This document shows positions 26,137 through 34,851 of a stretch of 64,000 nt of DNA, piece after piece. The position numbers were made by a program, and so were the translations under genes. The stretch comes from Streptomyces lavendofoliae. GTDB lineage: Bacteria; Actinomycetota; Actinomycetes; Streptomycetales; Streptomycetaceae. Every line of letters starts with the position of its first letter. The stretch's first letter is position 1. The DNA lies in contig NZ_BMTP01000019.1 of NCBI RefSeq assembly GCF_014649735.1, positions 35,275-99,274 of the forward strand, in the 5' to 3' direction. The notes under the pieces were generated by a model. The model was not told the origin of the DNA, ran no database searches, and saw only the letters and a program-made list of their open reading frames with translations.

Positions 26137-29100
26137 ATGTCGAACGCTCAGGCACAGTTGAAGCTGCGAAAGATTTCGCCCTGGCCGGTGTGGTTGTGTC
26201 TGGTCGGGCTTACCGCCGGTCTCTTCATGATCCTCTGGTACGGGGCGGATCCGCCGTTTCGGGCCAGGCCCTCGGGGGACGGGGAACTGCTGCTGCAGTT
26301 CGCAGAGACGGCGAAGGGGGCCCGCGTCATCGTGAGGGACGGAGGCGAGTCCAAGCTCTTCCAGGACGGCCTCGTCCTCGACTGGCGCTGGTTCATTCCC
26401 GGATATGGGGCGGCCCTCGCCGGGGCTTTCGGACTCGGGCACCTACTGCTCTATCGGAAGTCCACGCGTCTGTGGGCCCGCCGCGCCCTCATCCTCACCC
26501 CCGTGGTGGTGGCGGCGGACTGCGTGGAGAACATCTTCCTGTGGAAGGCCCTGGACCGGATCAAGACCGACCCGAACGGTCCTGTATTGCCCCGCGTCGG
26601 GGTCCTGCGGCCGGCCACGGAGCGTGATCTGGAGCGGAACCTGCAGTGGGCGACCTATTTCGCCCAGCTGAAATGGGCGCTCGTCGTCCCGCTGGTAGCA
26701 GCGGCCGTCCTGATCGTGGTCACCCTCTACTGCCGCCGGGTGCTCGAGCCCTCCCTCGTGAGAAGTGCGCGGAAGGACCGTCCCCGTCCCGTCGTGGCCC
26801 ACGCCCACAGGATCACGGACGGAACGGAGAGTCGGTGGAGCGACCCGGACGTGATCCTCCCGCCTGCCGCGCCCCACGACTGGGAGCCCCGGCCCGAGTG
26901 GACCGCCACCCACCCGGCCAAGGCTCCGAAAGCCAGCGCGGTGACCCGCTGGCGCACCCGCGCGTACCAGCCACCCGGCCGGCATCCTGCGGAGGTCGGC
27001 TTCTGCGTCTCCGGCGGCGGCATCCGGTCAGCCTCGATCACTCTGGGCGCGCTGCAGGCACTGCGCGGGCAACTGCTCAAGGCGAGGTACCTGGTGTCGG
27101 TGTCCGGCGGCGGGTACACCGCCGGGGCCCTCCAACTGGCCCTGACCGATGCCCAACTCAGGGACACAGACGGGAACCCTTCTGTGCGGCCCGGCCTCGC
27201 GGAGCCCGCCGACGCGTTCGCGTCGGGCAGCCCGGAGGAGGACCATATCCGCCGGCATGCGAAGTACCTGGCGGACACGCCTAAGGAGAAACTGAACGCC
27301 GCTGGGGCGGTGCTGCGGGGCATGGCCGTTTCCTTCGGCATGCTGGCGCTGGTCTTCGCGGTGGCAGGCCAGTTCCTGAACGCGTTCTACTCACGGCTTC
27401 CGCTGACCGACCTCCACCGCTTCACGCCGCAGACGAAGATGTTCGAGCCGACGTGCGAGACCCCGGAGATCCCGGAGTGTCCCGGGCCAGCAGAGGTGTT
27501 CCTGCCGTCCCTTGAGCTGTACCCGAACGCCTGGCACCCCGTCCTCGCCCTGCTCGGCCTGGCCGGCCTGGTGTCCATGGGCCTCGCCTTCGCAAGGGCA
27601 GGGAAGACGAAGTCCCGCCCGGCATGGCTGCAGAGCACGGTGAACGCGATCGTGGCAATGGCCCTGGCGGTCGCCCTGATCTCCATCATCCTTCCGGCAG
27701 TGATCTGGTTCTTTGCCTGGCTGGCGCACGAGCAGGGAGTGGGGGACAACGCCGGCAGGGGACTGTCGATGCTCGCCGCGCTCACCGCCGCGGCGACCGC
27801 GCTCGGCACCTGGTTCACCGCCGTCCACAAGACAGTGAAGAAGCTGAAGCCGGACGGCGAGAAGGCAGGCCTGTTCGGCAAGGGCAACACTTCCCTCGTC
27901 ATGCAGGTCGGCGGCAGCTGGGTGAAAGCCGTGGTCTGCTGGCTAGTCCTCCTCCTGGTCGCGTTCTTCTGCCTCGCCCTCATGTCCTGGGCCGCCGTCT
28001 ACGCGGGCGGCTGGCCCGCAGGGTGGAAATGGACGCTGCCGATTGCCCTGCCTGTGCTGGCGCTCGCGATCGACCAGACCACGTTCAGCCTGCATCCCTT
28101 CTACCGACAGCGGTTGGCCAGCGCCTTCTCCGTGCGCCGCGCTGTACTGAAGGACGGCTCGGTCGGCGCCCTGCCCTACGACTACAACAATGAGCCGACC
28201 CCGCTGCACCCGTACGCACAGCAGGTGAAGGGCTTCCCTCAGGTCATCTTCGCCGCCTCCGCAGCCGTCTCGCTGCGCAACCGCACCGCGCCCGGCCGCC
28301 CTGCCGTGCCCTTCACCTTCGCTTCCGACTACTGCGGCGGCCCCGATACGGGCTGGGTCCGCACCGACACTCTGCAGAAGACGGCCCCCGCACTGATTAG
28401 GCGCGACCTGACCGTGCAGTCCGCCGTCGCCGTGTCCGGAGCGGCCTTCGCCTCCGCGATGGGCACCCAGACGATGTTCATGGAGCGGCTGCTCGCACTG
28501 TCCAACATGCGGCTGGGCACCTGGGTGCCCAACCCCCTCTATCTCGCGGAACTGGCGAAGTACGGGCCCAACCGGATCATGCCGCGGCTGCCGCGGGTAC
28601 GGCGGCTGCGGTACCAACTCCAGGAGCTGGTGGGCTGGTACCCGGATACCACTCCACTGCTGCTGTGCACGGATGGCGGACATTTCGAGAATCTTGGTCT
28701 GGTCGAAATGCTCCGGCTCCGCTGCCGGACCATCTATGTCATCGACGCTTCCGGGGACACGCCGCCGTTGGCCACCACCCTCGCGCAGGCGGTGACGCTC
28801 GCCTACGAAGACCTCGGAGTGACGATCACCTTCGAAGAAAGGGACCAAAACCTGCTGGGCCTGGTGCCCGGCAGCGCAAAACCGCTCTCGCCCGAGGCTC
28901 CGATGGCCGCCCTGAACGCCCGGTTCTCCGCCACCTGCGTGGTGCGCGGCACGATCGAGTACCCGGAACCGGTTATGTTCTCGCCCGATAAACCGGCCGA
29001 CACGAAGGGGACGATCATCTTCGTGAAGGCCAGTCTGACTCCCGACATGCCGTACGAGCTGCTCAGTTACGCCCTCCGGGAGAAGGCCTTCCCGCGCCAG

Positions 29101-29226
29101 GCCACCGCCGACCAGTGGTTCGACCACGCCCAGTTCGACGCCTACCGGGCGCTCGGACACCACCTCGGCACCGAGGCTGGGAAGGTCCATCCCGGCCGAC
29201 GCCGAGGTGTCGGGCGATTGGGGTGA
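26137..29226 (+). CDS. large integral-membrane patatin-like phospholipase
   Basis: From the ATG at 26137 the protein is 1029 aa. Hydrophobic helices lie near residues 9-30, 85-110, 190-215, 390-410, 480-500, 525-555 and 605-650. A patatin-type hydrolase is built around them: the oxyanion loop CVSGGGIRSASI (near 290), the nucleophile elbow LVSVSGGGYTAG (near 320) and, after the membrane block, the catalytic aspartate in CTDGGHFENLGLVEM (near 845). The Ser-Asp dyad is complete. Patatins hydrolyse acyl esters of lipids. The gene stands alone, with no recognisable cyclase or sensor partner. The frame runs on for about 20 residues of basic sequence at the end, so the C-terminus may have been altered by the neighbouring IS. 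Confidence 0.8.
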   Translation: MSNAQAQLKLRKISPWPVWLCLVGLTAGLFMILWYGADPPFRARPSGDGELLLQFAETAKGARVIVRDGGESKLFQDGLVLDWRWFIPGYGAALAGAFGLGHLLLYRKSTRLWARRALILTPVVVAADCVENIFLWKALDRIKTDPNGPVLPRVGVLRPATERDLERNLQWATYFAQLKWALVVPLVAAAVLIVVTLYCRRVLEPSLVRSARKDRPRPVVAHAHRITDGTESRWSDPDVILPPAAPHDWEPRPEWTATHPAKAPKASAVTRWRTRAYQPPGRHPAEVGFCVSGGGIRSASITLGALQALRGQLLKARYLVSVSGGGYTAGALQLALTDAQLRDTDGNPSVRPGLAEPADAFASGSPEEDHIRRHAKYLADTPKEKLNAAGAVLRGMAVSFGMLALVFAVAGQFLNAFYSRLPLTDLHRFTPQTKMFEPTCETPEIPECPGPAEVFLPSLELYPNAWHPVLALLGLAGLVSMGLAFARAGKTKSRPAWLQSTVNAIVAMALAVALISIILPAVIWFFAWLAHEQGVGDNAGRGLSMLAALTAAATALGTWFTAVHKTVKKLKPDGEKAGLFGKGNTSLVMQVGGSWVKAVVCWLVLLLVAFFCLALMSWAAVYAGGWPAGWKWTLPIALPVLALAIDQTTFSLHPFYRQRLASAFSVRRAVLKDGSVGALPYDYNNEPTPLHPYAQQVKGFPQVIFAASAAVSLRNRTAPGRPAVPFTFASDYCGGPDTGWVRTDTLQKTAPALIRRDLTVQSAVAVSGAAFASAMGTQTMFMERLLALSNMRLGTWVPNPLYLAELAKYGPNRIMPRLPRVRRLRYQLQELVGWYPDTTPLLLCTDGGHFENLGLVEMLRLRCRTIYVIDASGDTPPLATTLAQAVTLAYEDLGVTITFEERDQNLLGLVPGSAKPLSPEAPMAALNARFSATCVVRGTIEYPEPVMFSPDKPADTKGTIIFVKASLTPDMPYELLSYALREKAFPRQATADQWFDHAQFDAYRALGHHLGTEAGKVHPGRRRGVGRLG

Positions 29227-29535
29227 CCGAATCCTTGCTGTAGCGCCAGCGAAGGGCAGCGGCGAGCATGTCTCCGTCTACCGCCCCTGCCACCCTCCGG
29301 TCGGCGTGAAGGCCGAGTAGCCGAACCTGGTGTGTCTCTGGCCAGTGCCGACCGTGGCAACGGGCGGACGTACAGGCCCCCAAGAACGAGCCGGTAGTGC
29401 TGTGAAAGGCGGGGGGAGCCAGTGCACCTAAGGGCTGTCCCGTAAATGATCTACGGCATGCGAGTTGACTAAGGGTTGTCCCGTAAACGATCTTGGGTCG
29501 GTGTGGACGAGCCGGTCGCTGTTCGGGTCGTTCGG

Positions 29536-30295
29536 TCACCGAGCGTGGGAGAGGTTGTGCACCCAGGCGATTCCGCTCATCGCGTGGTGGACGCCATCGC
29601 CCTTGAGGCGGCAGTCGCGCAGGATCTTCCAGGTCTTCATCCGGGCGAAGGCGTGCTCGACCCGAGCGCGGACCTTGCGGTGGGAGGTGTTGTGCTCTTC
29701 TTTCCAGGCGGGCAGTTCGCTCTGCCCGGGCTCGCGGCGGTGTGGGATGACGAGCCCGGTACCTCGAAAGCCGCCGTCGGCGATCACTGTGGTGTTCCCG
29801 ACGGCGTCCTTGGCGCCCGACAGCTCCCATGCCTTGCAGTCGTTGCGGTTGCCGGGCAGAGGTTGGCCGACCACGACGACGAGCCGGGTGTCAGCGTCGA
29901 TGACGACCTGGTGATTCGTCGAGTACCTGTAGTTCTTGGACTGCTCGGCCACCGTGTGGTCGCGGGTGGGGACCAGGGTGCCGTCCACGATGAGCACGGC
30001 GTCCTTGTGGAACCGCTTACGGGGCCGGAGCGCGAGAAGAGGCCCGAGGTGGCTGACGATGCGGTTGGCCGCGGACTTCGAGACGCCGAAGAGCGGGGCG
30101 AGCTGGCGCAGTGTCAGGTTGGTACGGCAGTACGCGGCTACCAGGAGCAACCGGTCTTCCAGCGGAAGCCCCCACGGCCGGCCTCGCCGAGCGGTGTCGG
30201 CGCCTTCGCGCCGCAGCGCACGCACCACCCGGTTGAACTGGCGCGGGGCCACGCCAGTGAACGGGGCTAATCACACCATGCACGACAGAGATCAT
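29536..30295 (-). pseudogene. IS5-like (DDE_Tnp_4) transposase, 5' frameshift
   Basis: The main frame (238 aa from a GTG at 30252) holds QFNRVVRALRREGADTARRG, LTLRQLAPLFGVSKSAANRI (HTH) and the DDE core: DAVLIVDGTLVPTRDHTVAE, VVVGQPLPGNRNDCKAWELS, VIADGGFRGTGLVIPHRR and KVRARVEHAFARMKTWKILR. The natural start is probably the ATG at about 30295 inside the terminal repeat, because ISVVHGVI followed by SPFTGVAPRQF can be read across an extra C near 30268. That one-base insertion separates start and body, so the protein may be made only from the internal GTG or not at all. Confidence 0.75.
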
Positions 30296-30324
30296 TTACG
30301 CCCGGCACCAGCCGGGGAGCAATC

Positions 30325-30954
30325 TCAGCCGAGGAAGTCCTTCCAGAACGGTACGGACGCCTGTGGAGCCCAGGGCGCCTCAGCATCGACCTCGCCGAAC
30401 TCGCGGTCGATGTAGTCGGCCAGATCGTGGCCGTAGTAGATGATGTCGGTTCCCCACACTGACAGGACCGGATGTCCCGGAGTGTCGCGACCCGCGGGTA
30501 TGAAGCGGTGCGCGTAGACGGGAACGAGTCGTGGCGCTCGTGCAAGTACTTCTCGGGCCACCTCAACGGCCTCTTCGGTGGTGGTGGGACGCACCCCCAG
30601 GGCCGGATGCCAGCTGCCATAAGCGACATCGCTCAGCACTTCTCGTACCGGCCACTCCAGCCGATGGCGCAGGTCGTCCGCATCGGCGTGCCGCCAGTCG
30701 GGCCAGGGCTGCTGCCATGTTGCGCCTTCCTCGGGAGGTGAGGCGACCGGCAGCCCTGCCGCCAGGAAGGCCCGATGCTCCGGGGAGAACTCGAACCCAT
30801 AGGTCGCCTTGATCCGGCTGAACTCTTCCTCCGTGAGCCCCGGAGCTATCTCACAGCAGTCCGCCTCCGCCAACCGTCGCGCGGCCTCCGTTCCCAACCA
30901 AGCGCCATCAGTGTCGATCACTCCGGCACCGTACACACACTCCTCGCACGGCAT
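30325..30954 (-). CDS. SMI1/KNR4 (SUKH)-like protein carried with the IS
   Basis: This 209-aa protein contains LTEEEFSRIKATYGFEFSPE followed by HRAFLAAGLPV, the N-terminal helix-strand signature of SUKH domains. It ends with PVLSVWGTDIIYYGHDLADY and IDREFG, as these proteins often do. SUKH proteins frequently serve as immunity proteins against polymorphic toxins and nucleases. It lies directly upstream of and co-oriented with the transposase, inside the outer inverted repeats. No toxin gene is adjacent. The start at 30954 is the first Met. Confidence 0.7.
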   Translation of the reverse strand: MPCEECVYGAGVIDTDGAWLGTEAARRLAEADCCEIAPGLTEEEFSRIKATYGFEFSPEHRAFLAAGLPVASPPEEGATWQQPWPDWRHADADDLRHRLEWPVREVLSDVAYGSWHPALGVRPTTTEEAVEVAREVLARAPRLVPVYAHRFIPAGRDTPGHPVLSVWGTDIIYYGHDLADYIDREFGEVDAEAPWAPQASVPFWKDFLG

Positions 30955-31009
30955 CGCATCTTTTTGAGCCCTGACGCGTGCCTCCAGGTCATTGCGGGAC
31001 AGCCCTTAG

Positions 31010-31248
31010 GCTCCTACGCCATCACCCTGGCATCCACCGCGCGCGTCCACCTCTTCGAAGCCCGCGATTTCTCCTTCGGCCCCCAGGCGTTCACCGAGAA
31101 CGAGGTCGACTTCAAGCTCTCCTGGTGGCCGATGGGCGAAGCCATCGCAGCAGCCGAGGACAATCGATTCTTGCTGCCCGCCGGTCCGCTCGCGCTCATG
31201 CTCGCTGAGCGCGGTCACTCAGAACTGTTCGGCACCACTGACCGGTGA
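31010..31248 (+). pseudogene. C-terminal fragment of a gene cut by the IS
   Basis: Immediately after the right IS end the plus strand is open and protein-like (YAITLASTARVHLFEARDFS, FGPQAFTENEVDFKLSWWPM, LLPAGPLALMLAERGHSELF) to a stop at 31248. No start or upstream part exists on the other side of the element at 29426, so the 5' half has been lost. The family was not recognised. Confidence 0.5.
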
Positions 31249-31411
31249 CGCCGGAAGGCGGAGCAGGCCGCCGTGACGACGGACCGCGCGCTGGACCTCG
31301 CAACGGGCGTCTCGTCCATTCGTCCACACAGCGCATCGCGCCCGCCCTGGAGAGCTTGCGCCACCACGGGCAACCCCCCGTCGTACGGGCGGTCCTCGAG
31401 CGGGTGACACC

Positions 31412-31741
31412 CTAGCCCTGCAGCGGGCTCACGGAGTCTCGGATCCACTCCAAGGCTCGCGTGGAGCCGGCCGTGATCGGCAGCGCGATCAGCTCCGGGT
31501 TGTCCCACGGCTGATGCGCCACGAGATGGGCCTCCAGCTCCGCGTACCGATCCGTGGTGGTGGTGAGGAGGACCCTGTACTCCTGGCCTGTGCCGTACTC
31601 CCCGAGGTGCCAGAACACGCTGGTGACGGGGCCGATGATCTGAGCTCCGGCGGCGAGCCGGGCCTTGACCGCGGACCCGGCCAGCGCCACGGCGCCCTCC
31701 TCCGTAGGCGTGGCGGTCGAGACCTGTACGTACTCGCTCAT
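31412..31741 (-). CDS. cutA: CutA-like divalent-cation tolerance protein
   Basis: This 109-aa protein has the full CutA1 pattern: VQVSTATPTEEGAVALAGSA, LAAGAQIIGPVTSVFWHLGE and the core EYRVLLTTTTDRYAELEAHL followed by VAHQPWDNPELIALPITAGS. CutA forms a very stable trimer and has been linked to copper tolerance in E. coli, though its real role is uncertain. The length is normal and the gene looks intact. It stands alone, followed by an unassigned 160-base gap at 31249-31411. Confidence 0.85.
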   Translation of the reverse strand: MSEYVQVSTATPTEEGAVALAGSAVKARLAAGAQIIGPVTSVFWHLGEYGTGQEYRVLLTTTTDRYAELEAHLVAHQPWDNPELIALPITAGSTRALEWIRDSVSPLQG

Positions 31742-31826
31742 GGCCGGGAGCCTAGCTACGCGGCCCTTGTCGCCACCAGATCACCTCCAGCAACGGTGCT
31801 GAGCTCACGCTGGTCAACTCGCGAAC

Positions 31827-31870
31827 CAGAAGGCGGGGCCACTCCGAGCTGAGTGGCCGCCGCCTTCTGG
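31827..31870 (-). terminator. long stem-loop after the lipoprotein operon
   Basis: CCAGAAGGCGGGGCCACTC and GAGTGGCCGCCGCCTTCTGG pair over 18-19 bp around a CGAGCT loop, eight bases beyond the lipoprotein stop at 31878. It also lies upstream of cutA and separates the two units. Confidence 0.7.
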
Positions 31871-31877
31871 GCTCGGA

Positions 31878-32366
31878 TCAGGTGCGTGCAGAGACGCGGG
31901 TGATCTGCCAGGCGATCATGCCGGAGGCTCCCGCTTCAGCGGATATATCGATGGGCAGCTGCGCTGGCGCACGCTCGATGGGAATGCTGAGGGCACCTCC
32001 CCCGCACGGCAGCCGCGTTGCCTTGCTCTGGATCACGACCTTCATCGAACCCTGACCCGCGCACGCCACAGACAGTTTGTAGTTCTCCCCTCGCTCCAGC
32101 ACGGATCGTCGGTGTACTCCATCCGCGACCCGCTCCAGACCTGACTCGAGGAACAGGGGGTCGTCCGGCGGGACGATTGCAACCGCAGCCTTGGCGCGCT
32201 TGCCCTGCTCGTTCTCCACGGCCGACGGTGCGGTTGTAGAAGGGGACCGGCTCTCCGATGAAGAAGAGGCAGACGTCTTGGGTGCCTGGCTATCCGTGCA
32301 GCCCGTGACGACCAGTGCTAGGGCGCAGACAGCAGTGCTGGCGAGCAGTTGCCGAGATGCTGTCAT
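31878..32366 (-). CDS. small secreted lipoprotein
   Basis: The ATG at 32366 gives 162 aa. A lipobox-type signal peptide (STAVCALALVVTGC) ends at the cysteine near residue 22, so the mature protein should be lipid-anchored on the outside of the membrane. A Ser/Thr-rich linker follows, then a compact beta-rich domain (ENYKLSVACAGQGSMKVVIQ, PIDISAEAGASGMIAWQITR) with two cysteines. It overlaps the upstream secreted-protein gene by ATGA, so the two are co-expressed. The function is unknown. Confidence 0.7.
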   Translation of the reverse strand: MTASRQLLASTAVCALALVVTGCTDSQAPKTSASSSSESRSPSTTAPSAVENEQGKRAKAAVAIVPPDDPLFLESGLERVADGVHRRSVLERGENYKLSVACAGQGSMKVVIQSKATRLPCGGGALSIPIERAPAQLPIDISAEAGASGMIAWQITRVSART

Positions 32367-33004
32367 GACGCGGTTTCCGAGTACTTCCATCCGACCTCCC
32401 TCGTGGGCACCTTGGCGGAACCGCTCTTGATGACCCTCGCGCGGCACCGGTCCGGGGTGGTCTCCCACTTCTTCCACCCCACCAGGTACCCCCATGATCC
32501 ATACTGGAGGTGGCCGTACTTTCCGTTTGTGACGTTCCGGCGGTACTCGTGCCCGACCGTGATGCCCACCTCAGCGCCGATGGTCACGTCCACTTTCGCC
32601 TTAGCCGACGCGATTACGTTGCTGAGTTCAGCTTCTGATCCCGCCGTGATTGAGGCCGAGATCTTTCCGGCTTTTTCGACTCGGACTACCATGGTGCCCC
32701 CAGGACCGTCCTTATAGGATGTTCCCGGCCAGAAAGCCGGAATGAAGTAGGCCTTTTTGGACGTGATTTCCGTCCACTTTTTGTACGGGTTGTCGCATGC
32801 CGCGACAGCTCCCTGCGGCCCGCCGGTGTCCTTGGGTAGCGCGGCGGCCAGTGAATCGTCCTCGTCACTGGCCTCCGGTATCACAGAAGGCGTGACCATG
32901 GGCTCGGGATCCGCTTCCTCGGCCAGAGCTGGTGGCACCACGCAAGCCATCACAGCCAGGGCCATCACCGGGACGGCAGCCACTCCGGTCAGCTTCTTCC
33001 TCAT
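32363..33004 (-). CDS. secreted protein with amphipathic beta-stretch, possibly pore-former-like
   Basis: This 213-aa protein has a signal peptide (TGVAAVPVMALAVMACVVPP, cleaved near ALA-EE). The mature part holds a long alternating segment (GKISASITAGSEAELSNVIA, KAKVDVTIGAEVGITVGHEY) followed by YGHLQYGSWGYLVGWKKWE. Alternating Ser/Thr and hydrophobic residues flanked by aromatic sequence are seen in beta-pore-forming families and other extracellular beta proteins. The lipoprotein gene follows with ATGA overlap. The pore-former idea is only structural analogy. Confidence 0.6.
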   Translation of the reverse strand: MRKKLTGVAAVPVMALAVMACVVPPALAEEADPEPMVTPSVIPEASDEDDSLAAALPKDTGGPQGAVAACDNPYKKWTEITSKKAYFIPAFWPGTSYKDGPGGTMVVRVEKAGKISASITAGSEAELSNVIASAKAKVDVTIGAEVGITVGHEYRRNVTNGKYGHLQYGSWGYLVGWKKWETTPDRCRARVIKSGSAKVPTREVGWKYSETAS

Positions 33005-33224
33005 TATTCCCCCTCAGAAGTTCATGCATGAGGCCGCCCGCATGGTCTGTGCAGCGGCCGTGTCAGAACCTACGGCAGCGAGTAGCGTGCTGGATACGCA
33101 AGACTCATATTCTGAGGAAGAGTTGAGGAAGATGATCTGATATCAGCCTTCGTAGGCACAGTTCCAGCCGTAGAATGATTGAGTCGTAAATAACTCAAGG
33201 CTGTCGCCGATTTTCCGTCCGGCC

Positions 33225-33480
33225 TCAGTTGGGCTGCATGAACACATGGGGATTGAGACCTTGTCCTACGTGGGCGGCGAGTCCGAGACAGCAGAGGTAG
33301 TTGGGGGATCGTGCTCGTAGCGCGGGCTGAGCCGGCGGTAGCCAGACAGCCACGACATGGTGCGCTCGATGACCCGGCGGCGGGGCCTGCCCGCTCGCTG
33401 GACTCGATGCCCGCCGCCCCGACCTGATGCGGCCGCAGCACGCATCCACCGGATACCAGTAACCATCCCTCCACCAGCAA
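33225..33480 (-). pseudogene. C-terminal fragment of an IS5-type transposase
   Basis: The minus strand reads RRRVIERTMSWLSGYRRLSP followed by RYEHDPPN and, one frame over, LCCLGLAAHVGQGLNPHVF. This is the typical VVERTFAWLxRxRRLxxxYE end of IS5-type transposases. The rest of the element is absent. Bases 33481-33628 hold nothing. Confidence 0.55.
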
Positions 33481-33628
33481 ATCCCAGCCCGTACCTCGAG
33501 CCTCTCCTGCCGATCGCCGGCGATGCCTACGGAGTTAGTCCTCAGCTGGCGGGGCTTCGTCGAGCTGCCTGGGGAGCGTTAAGAGAATCTTGTTGACCTG
33601 TCGTTAGTGGCGATCTTAAAGTGCCCTA

Positions 33629-34615
33629 GTGGCTTCTGAGGCGTTGTTCGTGATGATTCATGTGGGGCAGAAGGTCGGGCACCAGCGGAACCTGAAGCAC
33701 GGGATGGTGACGCGTTCCTGGGGTTTTCCGAGGAGGCCGGACTGGTACGGACGGTGGAAGCCGGATTTCGCGGTGCTGGTGACGGGGGCGGCGCCACGGG
33801 TCCAGCCGGGGGAGTGGGAAGCGAAGTCTGTGCGGATGGTGCTGTGCAAAGTGCAGGTCGGTGTGTACGAGGGCACGGCGCCGCACTGGCCGGACGAGAT
33901 CGCTGAGGAGCGGGTCATCTACCCTTACCGGCTGGGCCTGGAGCCGCTGGCCGTGCTCGACGATGTGCCGCTGGGCCCGGACGGCCCGCTCAGCGCGGAG
34001 GCGTCGCAGGCGGCGCGCCGGTCGGGGACCCAACAGGGGGTGGGGTACCTGGTGGCGATGGACCCGCAGCCGTTGTTCGACGCGGTCGGCATCGAGGCCG
34101 ACTGGGCCGCAGACCACGACGTCGCGCTCGCCGCGACGCCGGGGGTCACGCTTGAGCAGTTGGAGGGCCCCAACAGTCCCCGGCGCGGACGGCGGGGCGC
34201 GGGGCGGCAGATGGACCCGGAAAAGCGCAAGGCGGTCGAGCTGTACGCCGAGGAGAAGGCCGTCACCCACTACCAGGATCCCGAGCGGGGCTGGACGGTG
34301 CACAAGGTCGGCAAGCCATACGACCTGCGCCTGGAGCGGGAAGGGCTGGAGCGACGGGTGGAGGTCAAGGGCACCACCGGCGCCCCCACCAGCGTTGAGC
34401 TGACCGTCAACGAGGTCTTCCACGCCCGCGATACCCGCCACACCGTCGACCTGTACATCGTCAGCGACATAAAGGTCACCAAGACGGACGGCGCGTACCA
34501 CTGCAGCGGCGGTGACGTCCTGCTGCTCGAGGACTGGCAGCCGGCCGAGGAAGACCTGCGGCCCACCCGCTACCAGTATCTCGTCCCCCAGCCCTCCACC
34601 GCCCCCCAGCCATAA
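33629..34615 (+). CDS. DUF3883 (NOV C-terminal-like) nuclease-type protein
   Basis: The product is about 328 aa from GTG at 33629, or 320 aa from ATG at 33653. The C-terminal part (KRKAVELYAEEKAVTHYQDP, then WTVHKVGKPYDLRLEREGLE, RRVEVKGTTG and VELTVNEVFHARD) is the DUF3883/NOV_C domain. Its D...EVKG arrangement fits a PD-(D/E)xK nuclease core. The N-terminal half (HQRNLKHGMVTRSWGFPRRP) is not assigned. DUF3883 proteins are common in restriction and other phage-defence islands. The next gene, on the same strand, is a nuclease-helicase fusion, so the two may work together. Confidence 0.75.
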   Translation: MASEALFVMIHVGQKVGHQRNLKHGMVTRSWGFPRRPDWYGRWKPDFAVLVTGAAPRVQPGEWEAKSVRMVLCKVQVGVYEGTAPHWPDEIAEERVIYPYRLGLEPLAVLDDVPLGPDGPLSAEASQAARRSGTQQGVGYLVAMDPQPLFDAVGIEADWAADHDVALAATPGVTLEQLEGPNSPRRGRRGAGRQMDPEKRKAVELYAEEKAVTHYQDPERGWTVHKVGKPYDLRLEREGLERRVEVKGTTGAPTSVELTVNEVFHARDTRHTVDLYIVSDIKVTKTDGAYHCSGGDVLLLEDWQPAEEDLRPTRYQYLVPQPSTAPQP

Positions 34616-34851
34616 CCGCGGCCCCGCTCGCCCGATCTGACCCCCTGCACCCACGGGCCCGGCTGTACGACATTCACGCGCGGCATACGCGGGGGTGCTG
34701 CGGGCCCCTCAGGTGCCGGGCGGGGGACCGGCCCCCTACAGGCCGGGGCCACGTGCCCAGGCAACGCCGCCCGCCCACCACCGGGCCGCACTCACCCTGC
34801 GCGGGACCACCCGCGCTGCTGCATGAAACCCATCCGACCGAGGAGGCCATG

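Larger units (their letters stand above)
29427..31010. mobile_element. IS5-type element with SUKH passenger, flanked by 16-bp inverted repeats
   Basis: CCTAAGGGCTGTCCCG at 29427-29442 is the exact reverse complement of 30995-31010. Between them lie a transposase gene and a SUKH-like gene, both on the minus strand. A second left end (CTAAGGGTTGTCCCGTAAAC) is at 29469. The sequence AGATCATTTACG at 30290-30301, next to the transposase start, is the inner part of the right end, so the passenger appears to sit inside a split terminal repeat. Bases 29227-29426 before the element hold only an unassigned protein-like remnant on the minus strand (LLGLHADRRVAGAVDGDMLA). Confidence 0.65.
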
